This document shows positions 50,986 through 60,371 of a stretch of DNA of 64,000 nucleotides, piece by piece. The stretch comes from Streptomyces cadmiisoli. GTDB lineage: Bacteria; Actinomycetota; Actinomycetes; Streptomycetales; Streptomycetaceae. The number at the start of each line of letters is the position of its first letter. Within the stretch, counting starts at the first letter, position 1. The translations under genes and the position numbers were made by a program. The notes beneath the pieces were generated by a model, which searched no databases, was not told the origin of the DNA, and saw nothing but the letters and a program-made list of their open reading frames with translations. The DNA lies in the NCBI RefSeq assembly GCF_003261055.1, contig NZ_CP030073.1:6138001-6202000 (forward strand). The letters run 5' to 3'.

Positions 50986-52059
50986 ATGCCCGCCGTCACC
51001 GTCCCCTTCCGCGCAGGCCACGAGGGCTACGCCAGTTACCGGATCCCCGCCGTCGTGCGCACGGCCGCCGGCACCCTGCTCGCGTTCTGCGAGGGCCGGG
51101 TGGACTCCGGGCGGGACTGGGGCCGCATCGACATCGTGCTGAAGCGCTCGACGGACGGAGGCCGCAGCTGGGGGCCGTTGCGGGTCGCCGCGAACAACGG
51201 CGGCGACCTGGCGGGCAATCCGGCTCCCGTCGTCCTGGACACCGGCCGGGTCCTCCTCGTCCAGGTGCGCTCCGCGGCGTCGGCCGCCGAGCACCTGATC
51301 GTGCGCGGCGAGGTGAGCGAGGCCGACGGCCGCCGGGTGTGGGTGCAGCACAGCGACGACGACGGCCTGACGTGGTCGGAGCCCAGGGAGATCACCGAAC
51401 AGGTGAAGGAGCCGGGCTGGCGCTGGTACGCCACCACCCCGGGCCACGGCATCCAGCTGGGCACCGGCCGGGTCGTCGTCCCCGGCAACCACACCCTCCC
51501 GCCGGCCGGCACGGACGTCGGCGACGAGGCGAAGTACAACGGCGGCCACTGCCTGCTCAGCGACGACCGGGGGGAGAGCTGGTACCTCGGCTACCTCGAC
51601 CAGAACACCGACGGCTACATCAACGCCAACGAGACCACCGCCGCCGAACTCCCCGACGGCAGCGTCTACTTCAACACCCGCAACGACTCCCCGTCGCCCG
51701 GCAACCGTGCCGACGCCCGCTCCGAGGACGGCGGCCGCACCCTGGTGGTGCCGTTCCGCCCGCAGGCCGGCCTCGCCGGACCCGTCTGCCAGGGCAGCCT
51801 GCTGCACCTGGGCGACCCCGACGTGCTGCTGTTCTCCGGTCCCGCCTTCCCCGCCGGACGCGCCCTGATGACCGTCCGCTCCTCCACGGACGACGGCGCC
51901 ACGTGGCGCGACGCGCACACCGTCGACGGCCTGCCCGCCGCCTACTCCGACCTGGTCCGCGTCGACGACGGCACCGTCGGACTCCTCCACGAGACCGGGG
52001 ACTTCGGCGCCTACGAGCGGATCGTCTTCCGGCGGCTGCCGGTGACGCGGCTCACCTGA
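50986..52059 (+). CDS. Exo-alpha-sialidase (neuraminidase, GH33), cytoplasmic form
   Basis: 357 residues from the ATG with CGAGGAG upstream; a very long upstream extension is antisense to two genes and rejected. FRIP-type motif is YASYRIPAVV (Arg of the triad), and four Asp boxes are visible: STDGGRSWG, SDDDGLTWS, SDDRGESWY and STDDGATWR. NTRND and PAAYSDLVRV hold the catalytic Asp/Arg region and nucleophilic Tyr. No signal peptide is present, unlike secreted bacterial sialidases, so it would act on imported sialosides or a related glycoside. Confidence 0.88.
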   Translation: MPAVTVPFRAGHEGYASYRIPAVVRTAAGTLLAFCEGRVDSGRDWGRIDIVLKRSTDGGRSWGPLRVAANNGGDLAGNPAPVVLDTGRVLLVQVRSAASAAEHLIVRGEVSEADGRRVWVQHSDDDGLTWSEPREITEQVKEPGWRWYATTPGHGIQLGTGRVVVPGNHTLPPAGTDVGDEAKYNGGHCLLSDDRGESWYLGYLDQNTDGYINANETTAAELPDGSVYFNTRNDSPSPGNRADARSEDGGRTLVVPFRPQAGLAGPVCQGSLLHLGDPDVLLFSGPAFPAGRALMTVRSSTDDGATWRDAHTVDGLPAAYSDLVRVDDGTVGLLHETGDFGAYERIVFRRLPVTRLT

Positions 52060-52096
52060 GCCGACGGGGCGCCGGGGGCGGACGTAGGGTCGGCCC

Positions 52097-52813
52097 ATGA
52101 CCTCTACCGACAGTGCTGCAGACAAGCCCGCGAAGGCCCCCGCCAAGGACCCCTGGGACCTGCCCGACGTCTCCGGGCTGGTCGTCGGCGTGCTCGGCGG
52201 TACCGGGCCGCAGGGCAAGGGCCTCGCCTACCGGCTCGCCCGCGCCGGCCAGAAGGTGATCATCGGATCCCGGGCCGCCGAGCGGGCGCAGGCCGCCGCC
52301 GCGGAGCTGGGCCACGGCGTCGAGGGCGCCGACAACGCCGAGTGCGCCCGGCGCAGCGACCTCGTCATCGTGGCCGTGCCCTGGGAGGGGCACGGCAAGA
52401 CGCTGGAGTCGCTGCGCGGCGAACTGGCGGGCAAGCTCGTCGTCGACTGCGTCAACCCGCTCGGCTTCGACAAGCAGGGCGCCTACGCGCTGAAGCCCGA
52501 GGAGGGCAGCGCCGCCCAGCAGGCCGCCGCCCTGCTGCCGGACTCGCGGGTCACCGCCGCCTTCCACCACCTGTCCGCGGTGCTGCTGGAGGACCCGGAG
52601 ATCGACGAGATCGACACCGACGTCATGGTCCTCGGCGAGGAGCGCGCCGACGTGGAGATCGTGCAGGCGCTGGCCGGCCGCATCCCCGGAATGCGCGGCG
52701 TCTTCGCCGGCCGGCTGCGCAACGCCCACCAGGTGGAGGCGCTGGTCGCCAACCTGATCTCGGTGAACCGCCGCTACAAGGCGCACGCGGGACTGCGCGT
52801 CACGGACGTATGA
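52097..52813 (+). CDS. npdG: NADPH-dependent F420 reductase (F420:NADP+ oxidoreductase)
   Basis: 238 residues. VVGVLGGTGPQGKGLAYRLA is the dinucleotide motif, then VIIGSRAAERAQ and LVIVAVPWEGHGKTLE; DCVNPLGFDKQG and FHHLSAVLLEDPEID follow, the pattern of actinobacterial Fno/NpdG. It transfers hydride between NADPH and F420, so it links the cell's NADPH pool to F420-using enzymes such as the LLM oxidoreductase at 3159. A 30-residue polar tail precedes the fold. Confidence 0.92.
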   Translation: MTSTDSAADKPAKAPAKDPWDLPDVSGLVVGVLGGTGPQGKGLAYRLARAGQKVIIGSRAAERAQAAAAELGHGVEGADNAECARRSDLVIVAVPWEGHGKTLESLRGELAGKLVVDCVNPLGFDKQGAYALKPEEGSAAQQAAALLPDSRVTAAFHHLSAVLLEDPEIDEIDTDVMVLGEERADVEIVQALAGRIPGMRGVFAGRLRNAHQVEALVANLISVNRRYKAHAGLRVTDV

Positions 52814-52878
52814 GGCGATGGGGGACACTGGTGGCCAGTGACCCACGCCAGCAGTGTCCCCCGACAGGAGCCCACGAC

Positions 52879-53070
52879 ATGCCCCGCCTCGCCCTCTACT
52901 CCCTGGCCGTCTGTCTCCTCGCCGTGGTCGCGGCCGTGGTCTCCTTCGCGCAGGGCAGCTGGCTCGGCGTGGTCTGGGTGCTGATCGCGGGCCTGTCGTC
53001 CAACATGACCTGGTACTACCTCAAGCGCGGCAGGACGACCGGCGGGGGCGGTACGTCGGTCACGGGCTGA
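52879..53070 (+). CDS. Small two-helix membrane protein
   Basis: 63 residues starting MPRLALYSLAVCLLAVVAAV with CAGGAGC upstream, and a second hydrophobic segment SWLGVVWVLIAGLSSNMTWY, ending in a basic Gly-rich tail. Function unknown. It follows the F420 reductase by 65 bases and overlaps the convergent protease gene by 11 bases. Confidence 0.8.
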   Translation: MPRLALYSLAVCLLAVVAAVVSFAQGSWLGVVWVLIAGLSSNMTWYYLKRGRTTGGGGTSVTG

Positions 53071-53860
53071 CCGAGCAGTACTCGTTCGTACCGAGCCAGA
53101 ACCGGTACAGGCGGTGGCCGCAGTACGTGTCGAGGTCGCCGATCCCGAGGCTCCTGAGCACCGCGTCGACCAGGTCGAAGAAGGCGCCGTTCAGCGCCGG
53201 GATCCACAGCAGCGCGAACACCAGCAGCAGCCCGAACGGCGCGAGCGGCTCGACCTGGCGCCGGATCCGGTACGACAGCCAGGGCTCGACCACGCCGTAG
53301 CCGTCCAGCCCCGGCACCGGCAGGAAGTTCAGGATCGCGGCCGTGACCTGGAGCAGCGCGAGGAAGGCCAGCGCGTACCGGAAGTCGCGCGGCACGCCGT
53401 CCAGCGCGTCCAGCCAGAACGGGGCCGTGCACACCGCCGCGAACAGCACGTTCGTCAGCGGGCCCGCGGCCGAGATCAGGCTGTGCCGCCACCGGCCCCG
53501 GATCCGCCCCCGCTCGATGAACACGGCACCGCCCGGCAGACCGATCCCGCCCATGATCACGAACAGCACGGGCAGGACGATGCTGAGCAGCGCGTGCGTG
53601 TACTTCAGCGGGTTGAGCGTGAGATAGCCCTTCGCACCGACCGAGATGTCGCCGCTGTGCAGGGCGGTGCGGGCGTGCGCGTACTCGTGCAGGCACAGGG
53701 AGACGATCCACGCGGCGGTCACGAAGAGGAAGACGGCCACGCCGGGCTGCCGCGTGAATCCGGTCCAGGCCGCCCATCCGGTGACCACGGTGACGGCCAG
53801 GATCCCCAGGAAGACGGGGCTGATCCGCCGGTCACCGGGGCGGATGGTGGCGGTGGTCAT
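53060..53860 (-). CDS. Site-2 protease family M50 membrane metalloprotease
   Basis: 266 residues. SLCLHEYAHARTAL carries HExxH (about residues 58-64), and NFLPVPGLDGYGVVEPW supplies the third zinc ligand (NxxPxxxLDG). Five to six hydrophobic segments. Such proteases cut substrates inside the membrane, as in regulated proteolysis of anti-sigma factors, but this short type (SpoIVFB/FtsH-independent YwhC-like) has unknown substrates. The start is the ATG at MTTATIRPGDRR; a 48-codon longer frame is upstream sequence. Confidence 0.9.
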   Translation of the reverse strand: MTTATIRPGDRRISPVFLGILAVTVVTGWAAWTGFTRQPGVAVFLFVTAAWIVSLCLHEYAHARTALHSGDISVGAKGYLTLNPLKYTHALLSIVLPVLFVIMGGIGLPGGAVFIERGRIRGRWRHSLISAAGPLTNVLFAAVCTAPFWLDALDGVPRDFRYALAFLALLQVTAAILNFLPVPGLDGYGVVEPWLSYRIRRQVEPLAPFGLLLVFALLWIPALNGAFFDLVDAVLRSLGIGDLDTYCGHRLYRFWLGTNEYCSVSP

Positions 53861-54020
53861 GGATCGGGCTCCCAACGTGTCGGCCGGCGCGGGCTCGACC
53901 GTACCGGTCGTGTGCGGGAAACGTCCCGGGCCCGGTGCGGGTTCCTGACCGACCGGGCCCCGGCGGCCGGGTCCGTGCGCGAGTGAACCCGGAGGCGGTG
54001 CCACTGCGTCCCCGGAGAGA

Positions 54021-57000
54021 ATGGACCCCGTGCGCTACCGCATCCTCGGCACCACCCAGGCGCTCCGCCCCGACGGCACGGCCGTCGCGGTCGGCGGTGC
54101 GCGGTTGCGTGCCCTCCTGACCGTGCTGGCCCTGCGGGCCGGGCGGACCGTGCCCGCGACGCTGCTCGTGGACGAGGTGTGGGACGGCGATCCGCCCGCC
54201 GACGCCGCGGGCGCCCTCCAGGCCCTCGTCGGGCGGCTGCGCCGGGCGCTCGGCGCGGGCGCGGTCGCCTCCGCCGGGGGCGGCTACCGGCTGTCCGCCG
54301 CCCCCGACGACGTCGACCTGCACCGCTTCGAGCGGCTCGCCGACGAGGGCCGGCGCGCCCTCGCCGACCACGACCCCGCCAAGGCCGCCGTCCTCCTCGA
54401 CGACGCCCTCGCCCTGTGGCACGGCCCCGCCCTCGCCGACCTCCCCGGGCGCGGCGTCGAGGCGGCCCGCTGCGAGGCCCGCCGGCTGGACGCGTGGCGC
54501 GCCCGGCTCGCCGCCGCCCTCGCCCTCGGCCGGGCCGAGCAGGTGCTGCCCGAGCTGACCGCCCTGTGCGACGGCCACCCGCTGGACGAACCCCTCCAGG
54601 CCCTGCGTCTGCGCGCCCTGCGCGACGCGGGCCGCACCGCTCAGGCACTGGCCGCCTACGAGGACGTACGACGGCTGCTCGCGGACCGGCTCGGCTCGGA
54701 CCCCGGGCCGGAGCTGCGGGCCCTGCACGCCGAGCTGCTGGGGCAGCCGGGGAGCCCGCCCGCCGGGCCCGCCGCGCCCGACCGGCCGGACGAGCCGCGC
54801 CCGCCCGGCAACCTGCGGGCCCGGCTGACCTCCTTCGTCGGCCGTGACGCCGACATCGCCGCCATCCGCGGCGACCTCGCAGCCGCCCGGCTGGTCACGC
54901 TGCTCGGGCCCGGCGGCGCCGGGAAGACCCGGTTGTCGCAGGAGGCCGCTGAGACCGTGCGGGACGCGGCCCGCGACGGCGTGTGGCTGGCCGAGCTCGC
55001 GCCGGTGGACGACCCGGCCGCCGTGCCCGAGGCGGTGCTCACCGCGATCGGCGCCCGCGAGACGGTGCTGCACGGCGCCGGCGCCGAGGAGTTCCGGGCC
55101 GCCGTCGCCGACCGCCACGACGACCCCGTGGAACGGCTCGTCGAGCACTGCGCCCGCCGCCGCATGCTGATCGTCCTCGACAACTGCGAACACGTCGTCG
55201 GGGCGGCGGCCCGGCTCGTCGAGGAACTGCTGGCCCGCTGCCCCGACCTGACGGTGCTGGCCACCAGTAGGGAACCCCTCGCCGTGCCGGGGGAGGTGCT
55301 GCGCCCCGTCGAGCCGCTGCCCGAGCCCTACGCGCTGCGGCTGCTCGCCGACCGCGGCGCCGCCGCCCGCCCCGGCTTCAGCGTCGGCGACGACCCCGAG
55401 GCGTGCGCGGAGATCTGCCGCCGGCTCGACGGCCTGCCGCTCGGCATCGAACTCGCCGCGGCCCGGCTGCGGATGCTCACCCCCCGCCAGATCGCCGACC
55501 GGCTCGACGACCGCTTCCGGCTGCTGACCTCCGGCAGCCGGACCGTCCTGCCCCGCCAGCAGACCCTGCGGGCCGTCGTCGACTGGTCCTGGGACCTGCT
55601 CGACGAGGACGAGCGGGACGTGCTGCGCCGGCTGTCGGTGTTCGCCGGCGGCTGCGACCTGGCCGCCGCGGAAGCCGTGTGCGGGGCGGCCGCCCTCGAC
55701 CGGCTCGGCTCACTCGTCGACAAGTCGCTGGTCGTGGCCGCCCCCTCGGACGAGGGCGGCGAGATGCGCTACCGCCTGCTGGAGACGGTCGCCGAGTACG
55801 CGGGCGAGCGGCTCGACGAGGCCGGGCAGCGGGGCCCGGCCGAGCGCGCCCATCTGACGTACTTCCGCGAACTCGCCCGCACCACCGACCCGTTGCTGCG
55901 CGGCGCGGACCAACTGGCCGCCGTCGGAAGGCTCCAGCGGGAGTACGAGAACCTGCGCACCGCCCTGCGCCACGCCGTCGCCGAGCGCGACGAGCAGGAG
56001 GCGCTGTGCCTGGCGCTGTCGCTGGCCTGGTACTGGCAGATGCGGGACCTGCGCATCGAGGCCCGCACCTGGTGCAGCGAGGTGATGGCGCTGGGCCCCG
56101 ACCCGTTCACCGAGCCGGTGCGCCGGGCCGCCCCGGTGTGGCAGCGGTGCACGGACGCACCGCCCCCGATGACCGGGGAGGTCCTCGCGGAGGCCCGGCG
56201 CGGTGTCCACCTCGCCCATCTCGCCTGCATGGACACCGAGATGGACGCCTGGCAGAACCCCCGGGCGCAGCAGAAGCTGCGCATCATCACCGAGGTCTAC
56301 GAGCCCGGCCTGCCGCAGACCTGCCGGGCCCCCGGGATGCTGTGGTTCTTCGCCGTGATGCTGACCGGCGGCATCGACCGGCTGCCCGCGATCCTCGACG
56401 CCAACGTCGACACCTGCCGCCGCACCCCGGGATACGACTGGGAGCTCGCCGCCAGCCTCCAGATGCGCGCCAACCTCCTCGCCAACCGGCCCGACTGGAC
56501 GGGCGACGCCGTCGGGGACGCCGACGAGGCACTGCGCCTGTACCGGAGGCTCGGCGACGACTGGGGCACCGCCGAGGCGCTCTCCGCGCGCGGCGAGGGC
56601 CATGAGCGCGACGGCGAGTACCTGCGGGCCGCCGCCGACTACGAGGACGCCATGGAGCACGCCGGCCGGCTCGGTGCCCGCGCCCAGCTCGCGGTGCTCG
56701 GCGCCCGGCTGGGCAACGCGCTGCTGGAGGCGGGCCGCGGCGAGCAGGGCGAGCGCGAGCTGCGCAAGGTGCTCGACGGCAGCGACGGCGTGGGCAACGA
56801 GGGGATGCCGGCCGCGCGGCTGTTCCTCGCCGGGTGGCTGAGCCTCACCGACCGGGTCGCCGAGGCCCGTGAGCAGCTCCGGCTGCTCCGCGAGGAGTTC
56901 CACATCGCCCACTTCGTCGTCTTCGACGCCTTCATCCTGGGGCAGGAGGCCTGGCTGGACGTCGCCGACGGGCGGTACGGCGAGGCCCGGGGCAAGCTCC

Positions 57001-57311
57001 GGCGCGCACTGGAGCACGCCGAGGACCCGATGTCCCGGGCGATGGCGCCGGCCCTGCCGTCGGCGTATCTGACCCTGGCCGCGCTGGTCCTGGCGCGGGT
57101 CGACGACGGCCGTGAGGCCGCCGACGCGGCCCGCTGTCTGGGCGCGGCCGAGGCGTTGCGGCCTCCCGGGCACCTCGCCACCGCCCAGGAGCGCGAGATC
57201 CGGGCCCGCGCCACCGAGGCGGTGAACGGGCTGCTCGGCCCGCGTGAGCTGGCGGCGGCCCGCGCCGAGGGCGGCGGCCTCAGCGCGAAGGAGGCCGCCG
57301 CGCTGCTGTGA
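54021..57311 (+). CDS. BTAD/SARP-type regulator with NB-ARC ATPase and TPR region (AfsR-like)
   Basis: 1096 residues. An OmpR-like winged helix (RLRALLTVLALRAGRTVP, about residues 28-45) is followed by the bacterial transcriptional activation domain (about 95-245). The ATPase has Walker A GPGGAGKT (about 296-303) and Walker B MLIVLDNCEH (about 380-389), then ATSREPL and GLPLGIELAAARL. The C-terminal half is TPR-like helices. Large members of this type control antibiotic or secondary metabolism. A GTG at 54030 (VRYRILGTTQ) is an equally good start; GGAGAG precedes both. The convergent ABC exporter is the nearest candidate target. Confidence 0.9.
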   Translation: MDPVRYRILGTTQALRPDGTAVAVGGARLRALLTVLALRAGRTVPATLLVDEVWDGDPPADAAGALQALVGRLRRALGAGAVASAGGGYRLSAAPDDVDLHRFERLADEGRRALADHDPAKAAVLLDDALALWHGPALADLPGRGVEAARCEARRLDAWRARLAAALALGRAEQVLPELTALCDGHPLDEPLQALRLRALRDAGRTAQALAAYEDVRRLLADRLGSDPGPELRALHAELLGQPGSPPAGPAAPDRPDEPRPPGNLRARLTSFVGRDADIAAIRGDLAAARLVTLLGPGGAGKTRLSQEAAETVRDAARDGVWLAELAPVDDPAAVPEAVLTAIGARETVLHGAGAEEFRAAVADRHDDPVERLVEHCARRRMLIVLDNCEHVVGAAARLVEELLARCPDLTVLATSREPLAVPGEVLRPVEPLPEPYALRLLADRGAAARPGFSVGDDPEACAEICRRLDGLPLGIELAAARLRMLTPRQIADRLDDRFRLLTSGSRTVLPRQQTLRAVVDWSWDLLDEDERDVLRRLSVFAGGCDLAAAEAVCGAAALDRLGSLVDKSLVVAAPSDEGGEMRYRLLETVAEYAGERLDEAGQRGPAERAHLTYFRELARTTDPLLRGADQLAAVGRLQREYENLRTALRHAVAERDEQEALCLALSLAWYWQMRDLRIEARTWCSEVMALGPDPFTEPVRRAAPVWQRCTDAPPPMTGEVLAEARRGVHLAHLACMDTEMDAWQNPRAQQKLRIITEVYEPGLPQTCRAPGMLWFFAVMLTGGIDRLPAILDANVDTCRRTPGYDWELAASLQMRANLLANRPDWTGDAVGDADEALRLYRRLGDDWGTAEALSARGEGHERDGEYLRAAADYEDAMEHAGRLGARAQLAVLGARLGNALLEAGRGEQGERELRKVLDGSDGVGNEGMPAARLFLAGWLSLTDRVAEAREQLRLLREEFHIAHFVVFDAFILGQEAWLDVADGRYGEARGKLRRALEHAEDPMSRAMAPALPSAYLTLAALVLARVDDGREAADAARCLGAAEALRPPGHLATAQEREIRARATEAVNGLLGPRELAAARAEGGGLSAKEAAALL

Positions 57312-57323
57312 CCGGCGCCCGCG

Positions 57324-58142
57324 TCAGCTCTTGGTGCGGAACTTGTGGATCGCGATCGGTGCCATCACCGCCGTGAGCGCCACCGACCAGCCGAGCGTCA
57401 CCCACAGGTCGTGCGCGACGGGACCGCCCACCATCAGCCCGCGCGCCGCGTCCGCGAGGGAGGACAGCGGGTTGTAGTCGGTGAAGTTCTGCAGCCAGCC
57501 CGGCATCGACTGGGTCGGCGCGAAGATCGACGAGCCGAACTGGAGCGGCATCAGCACCAGGAAGCCCATCGCCTGCACGGACTGCGCGTTCTTCATCACC
57601 ACACCCAGCGTGATGAACACCCACATCAGGGCGGAGCCGAACACCGCGGACAAGCCCACCGAGGCCAGCAGTCCGCCCCAGTCGGTGATGTCGAACCCGA
57701 CGAGCACGCCCACCACCATCAGCACGGCGGTCGCGAACAGCATCCGCAGCAGTTCCACCGCGATCTTGGCGAAGAGCACCGAGCCGCGGCCGATGGGCAG
57801 CGACCGGAAGCGGTCCATGACCCCGGTGTTGAAGTCCTGGTTGAAACCGGTGCCGACCCCCATGGCCATGTTCATGCCCATCATGGCCATCAGGCCGGGC
57901 ACGACGTACTGCACGTACGCCTCCTGCCCGCCGCCCAGGGCCTGGCCGATCGAGCCTCCGAAGACGTACACGAACAGCAGCGTGAAGATGATCGGGAACA
58001 GGATGGCGTCGAACATCGACTCCGGGTCCTGCCGGATCCACAGCAGGTTGCGGCGGACCAGCGCGGAGGTGTGGCGCACATGGGCGCGCAGCGGGATCCG
58101 GGCGTCGGCCACGGGTTCGGCGGTGATCGTGGCGGTGGTCAT
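57324..58142 (-). CDS. DrrB-type ABC transporter permease
   Basis: 272 residues with six hydrophobic segments, beginning with a polar N-terminus and LVRRNLLWIRQDPESMFDAI. The ABC-2 motif region is GVMDRFRSLPIGRGSVL, and SVQAMGFLVLMPLQFGSSIF sits near helix 5. It pairs with the DrrA-like ATPase directly upstream (4-base overlap). Such pairs export daunorubicin-like drugs or lipids. Confidence 0.92.
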   Translation of the reverse strand: MTTATITAEPVADARIPLRAHVRHTSALVRRNLLWIRQDPESMFDAILFPIIFTLLFVYVFGGSIGQALGGGQEAYVQYVVPGLMAMMGMNMAMGVGTGFNQDFNTGVMDRFRSLPIGRGSVLFAKIAVELLRMLFATAVLMVVGVLVGFDITDWGGLLASVGLSAVFGSALMWVFITLGVVMKNAQSVQAMGFLVLMPLQFGSSIFAPTQSMPGWLQNFTDYNPLSSLADAARGLMVGGPVAHDLWVTLGWSVALTAVMAPIAIHKFRTKS

Positions 58143-59158
58143 ACGGCGACCTCCTCGCGGGTGTCGGCGGGCCGGGCGTCCTGCGGGGCACCGGCGCGGT
58201 GGCCGGTCAGGGACAGGAACACCTCGTCCAGGCTGGGCAGTTCGGTGGTGATCGAGGCGAGCGTGATGCCGCGGGCGGTGACGGCGCCGACGACGGCGGT
58301 CAGCTGCTCGTCGCTGAGGACCGGCACCAGCACCGTGCCGGTCTGGGCGTCCACGGTCGTCGTGGCGAGCCCGGTGATGCCCAGCTCGTCGAGCGCCCCC
58401 GCGAGCGGTCGCAGATGCGCCGGATCGGCCGGCCGGATCCGCAGGGCCCGCCCGCCGACCTTGGCCTTCAGTTCCTCGATCCCGCCGGTGGCGATGACCT
58501 GGCCGCGGTCGACGACGGTCAGCTCGGAGGCCAGCTGCTCGGCCTCCTCCATGTACTGCGTGGTCAGCAGCACGGTGACCCCGTCCCCGACCATGCGCTT
58601 GACCTCGTCCCACACCTCGTTGCGGGTGCGCGGGTCGAGACCGGTGGTGGGCTCGTCGAGGTAGAGAACGGCCGGGTGCCCGATCATCGACGCGGCCAGG
58701 TCGAGCCGCCGCCGCATACCGCCGGAGTACGTCCCCGCCGGCCGCTTGGCCGCCTCGGTGAGGGAGAACCGCTCGAGCAGCTCGTCGGCGCGGGCCCGCG
58801 CGTCCTTGCGCGACAGGTCGAGCAGCCGCCCGATCAGGTAGAGGTTCTCCCAGCCCGGGAGCTTCTCGTCGACGGAGGCGTACTGGCCGGTGAGCCCGAT
58901 CACCCGGCGCAGCTGCCGCGGCTGCCGCACGACGTCGTAGCCGGCCACCGTCGCCTGTCCCGCGTCCGGGGCCAGCAGGGTGGACAGGATGCGGACGAGG
59001 GTCGTCTTGCCGGCCCCGTTCGGTCCGAGCACCCCCATCACGGTGCCCTCGCGCACGTCCAGATCGACGCCGTCCAGCGCCTTGGTCTCGCCGTAGTGCT
59101 TGACCAGCCCCCGGACGGTGACCGCCGCCCCGCCGGAGTTCTTGTCGATTCGTGTCAT
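58139..59158 (-). CDS. DrrA-family ABC transporter ATP-binding protein
   Basis: 339 residues from MTRIDKNSGGAAVTV. Walker A GPNGAGKT (about residues 45-52), signature YSGGMRRRLDLA and Walker B VLYLDEPTTGLD are all present, followed by the C-terminal DUF4162-like segment ending in LPSLDEVFLSLTGHR that is typical of DrrA. It energises export by the downstream permease. First gene of a two-gene operon; convergent with the BTAD regulator. Confidence 0.93.
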   Translation of the reverse strand: MTRIDKNSGGAAVTVRGLVKHYGETKALDGVDLDVREGTVMGVLGPNGAGKTTLVRILSTLLAPDAGQATVAGYDVVRQPRQLRRVIGLTGQYASVDEKLPGWENLYLIGRLLDLSRKDARARADELLERFSLTEAAKRPAGTYSGGMRRRLDLAASMIGHPAVLYLDEPTTGLDPRTRNEVWDEVKRMVGDGVTVLLTTQYMEEAEQLASELTVVDRGQVIATGGIEELKAKVGGRALRIRPADPAHLRPLAGALDELGITGLATTTVDAQTGTVLVPVLSDEQLTAVVGAVTARGITLASITTELPSLDEVFLSLTGHRAGAPQDARPADTREEVAV

Positions 59159-59281
59159 GGGGACGACGGTCCCAGCCCCCACCGACAAACGGCCGACATC
59201 CCGCCGACACCGCGCCGGCCGTCGCCCGACGGCTGCCCTCTTCCCCGGTCGCCGGGGCGGGGGAGGCGCGTGCGGAAAAGC

Positions 59282-59319
59282 GGACGGCCCGCCGACGGGG
59301 GAAGATCGGCGGGCCGTCC
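59282..59319 (-). terminator. Terminator after panB
   Basis: GGACGGCCCGCCGA (59282-59295) and TCGGCGGGCCGTCC (59306-59319) are perfect 14-base complements around a 10-base loop, 17 bases past the panB stop. Confidence 0.8.
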
Positions 59320-59335
59320 CTGGTGCGGAGTTGGC

Positions 59336-60202
59336 TCAGTGGACGGAGTGCTCCTCCTGCGGGAACGTCCCGCCGACGACGTCCTCCGCGAACGCCTTCG
59401 CCGCGTCACCCATGACCTCGCGCAGGTTCGCGTACTGCTTGACGAACTTCGGCATCCGCCCGCCGGTCAGGCCCAGCATGTCGGTCCACACCAGGACCTG
59501 GGCGTCCGTCTCGGGACCGGCGCCGATCCCGACCGTGGGGATGTGCAGCGTCCGGGTCACCTCGGCCGCCAGCTCGGCCGGCACCAGCTCCAGGACCACC
59601 GCGAACGCTCCGGCGTCCTGGACGGCCTTGGCGTCCCGCAGCAGCTGCGCGGCGGCCTCCTCGCCGCGCCCCTGGACGCGGTAGCCCATCGCGTTGACGG
59701 ACTGCGGGGTCAGGCCGATGTGGGCCATCACGGGGATGCCGGACTCCACCAGCAGCTCGATCTGCCGGTGCGAGCGCTCGCCGCCCTCCAGCTTCACGGC
59801 GCCGACGCCCGCCTCCTTCACCAGCCGGGTCGCCGAGCGCAGCGCCTGCACCGGACCCTCCTGGTAGGAGCCGAACGGCAGGTCGCCGACGATCAGGGCC
59901 CGGCTCGTGCCCCGTACGACCGCGGCGGACAGCATGGTCATCTCGTCGAGGGTCACGGGCACGGTGGTCTCGTACCCGAGGTGGCAGTTGCCCGCGGAGT
60001 CGCCGACGAGCATGACCGGGATGCCGGCCTCGTCGAAGACGGACGCGGTCATCGCGTCGTACGCGGTGAGCATGGGCCACTTCTCGCCGCGCTCCTTGGC
60101 GGCGGCGATGTCTCGGACCGTGATGCGGCGCGTGCCCTTGCCCCCGTACAGCGCCTTGCTGCCGTCGGAGGGATTCGTGCGGGCAGCCGAAAGCTGCGTC
60201 AT
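59336..60202 (-). CDS. panB: 3-methyl-2-oxobutanoate hydroxymethyltransferase
   Basis: 288 residues. The KPHMT motifs are clear: MLTAYDAMTASVFDEAGI, MLVGDSAGNCHLGYETT (metal-binding Asp-Ser), VKLEGG, PVMAHIGLTPQSVN and LELVPAELA with the catalytic Glu. It makes ketopantoate from alpha-ketoisovalerate and methylene-tetrahydrofolate, the first committed step to pantothenate and CoA. It is a single gene and divergent from the MFS-TetR pair. Confidence 0.96.
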   Translation of the reverse strand: MTQLSAARTNPSDGSKALYGGKGTRRITVRDIAAAKERGEKWPMLTAYDAMTASVFDEAGIPVMLVGDSAGNCHLGYETTVPVTLDEMTMLSAAVVRGTSRALIVGDLPFGSYQEGPVQALRSATRLVKEAGVGAVKLEGGERSHRQIELLVESGIPVMAHIGLTPQSVNAMGYRVQGRGEEAAAQLLRDAKAVQDAGAFAVVLELVPAELAAEVTRTLHIPTVGIGAGPETDAQVLVWTDMLGLTGGRMPKFVKQYANLREVMGDAAKAFAEDVVGGTFPQEEHSVH

Positions 60203-60324
60203 GGCAACGGCTCCTTACGTCATCTCGAGGCACCCTGACGGCGTCCCCGGACCAACCCCATGGTGGCACCTCGTGCCGGTGTCGGCTAGGGGGACCCCGG
60301 TCACGTAAGAGGCCGGTAAAAATT

Positions 60325-60351
60325 TACGATACGGCACCGTCTCGTATCGTA
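60325..60351. promoter_or_regulatory. TetR-type operator before the MFS-TetR pair
   Basis: TACGATACG and CGTATCGTA are perfect 9-base complements around GCACCGTCT. It lies 20 bases upstream of the MFS start, and the TetR gene of the same operon is the obvious ligand-responsive binder. Confidence 0.75.
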
Positions 60352-60367
60352 TCGAGCCTAGGCTCGA
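60352..60367. promoter_or_regulatory. 16-bp perfect palindrome over the MFS -10 region
   Basis: TCGAGCCTAGGCTCGA is fully self-complementary and directly abuts the TetR-type operator. TAGGCT inside it is a plausible -10 box, ending 7 bases before the ATG, so the mRNA may be leaderless. Confidence 0.6.
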
Positions 60368-60371
60368 CGGC

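Noticed and set aside
58199..60238. 679-codon open frame on the + strand
   Set aside because: Antisense to the ABC ATPase and panB, both with full motif sets.
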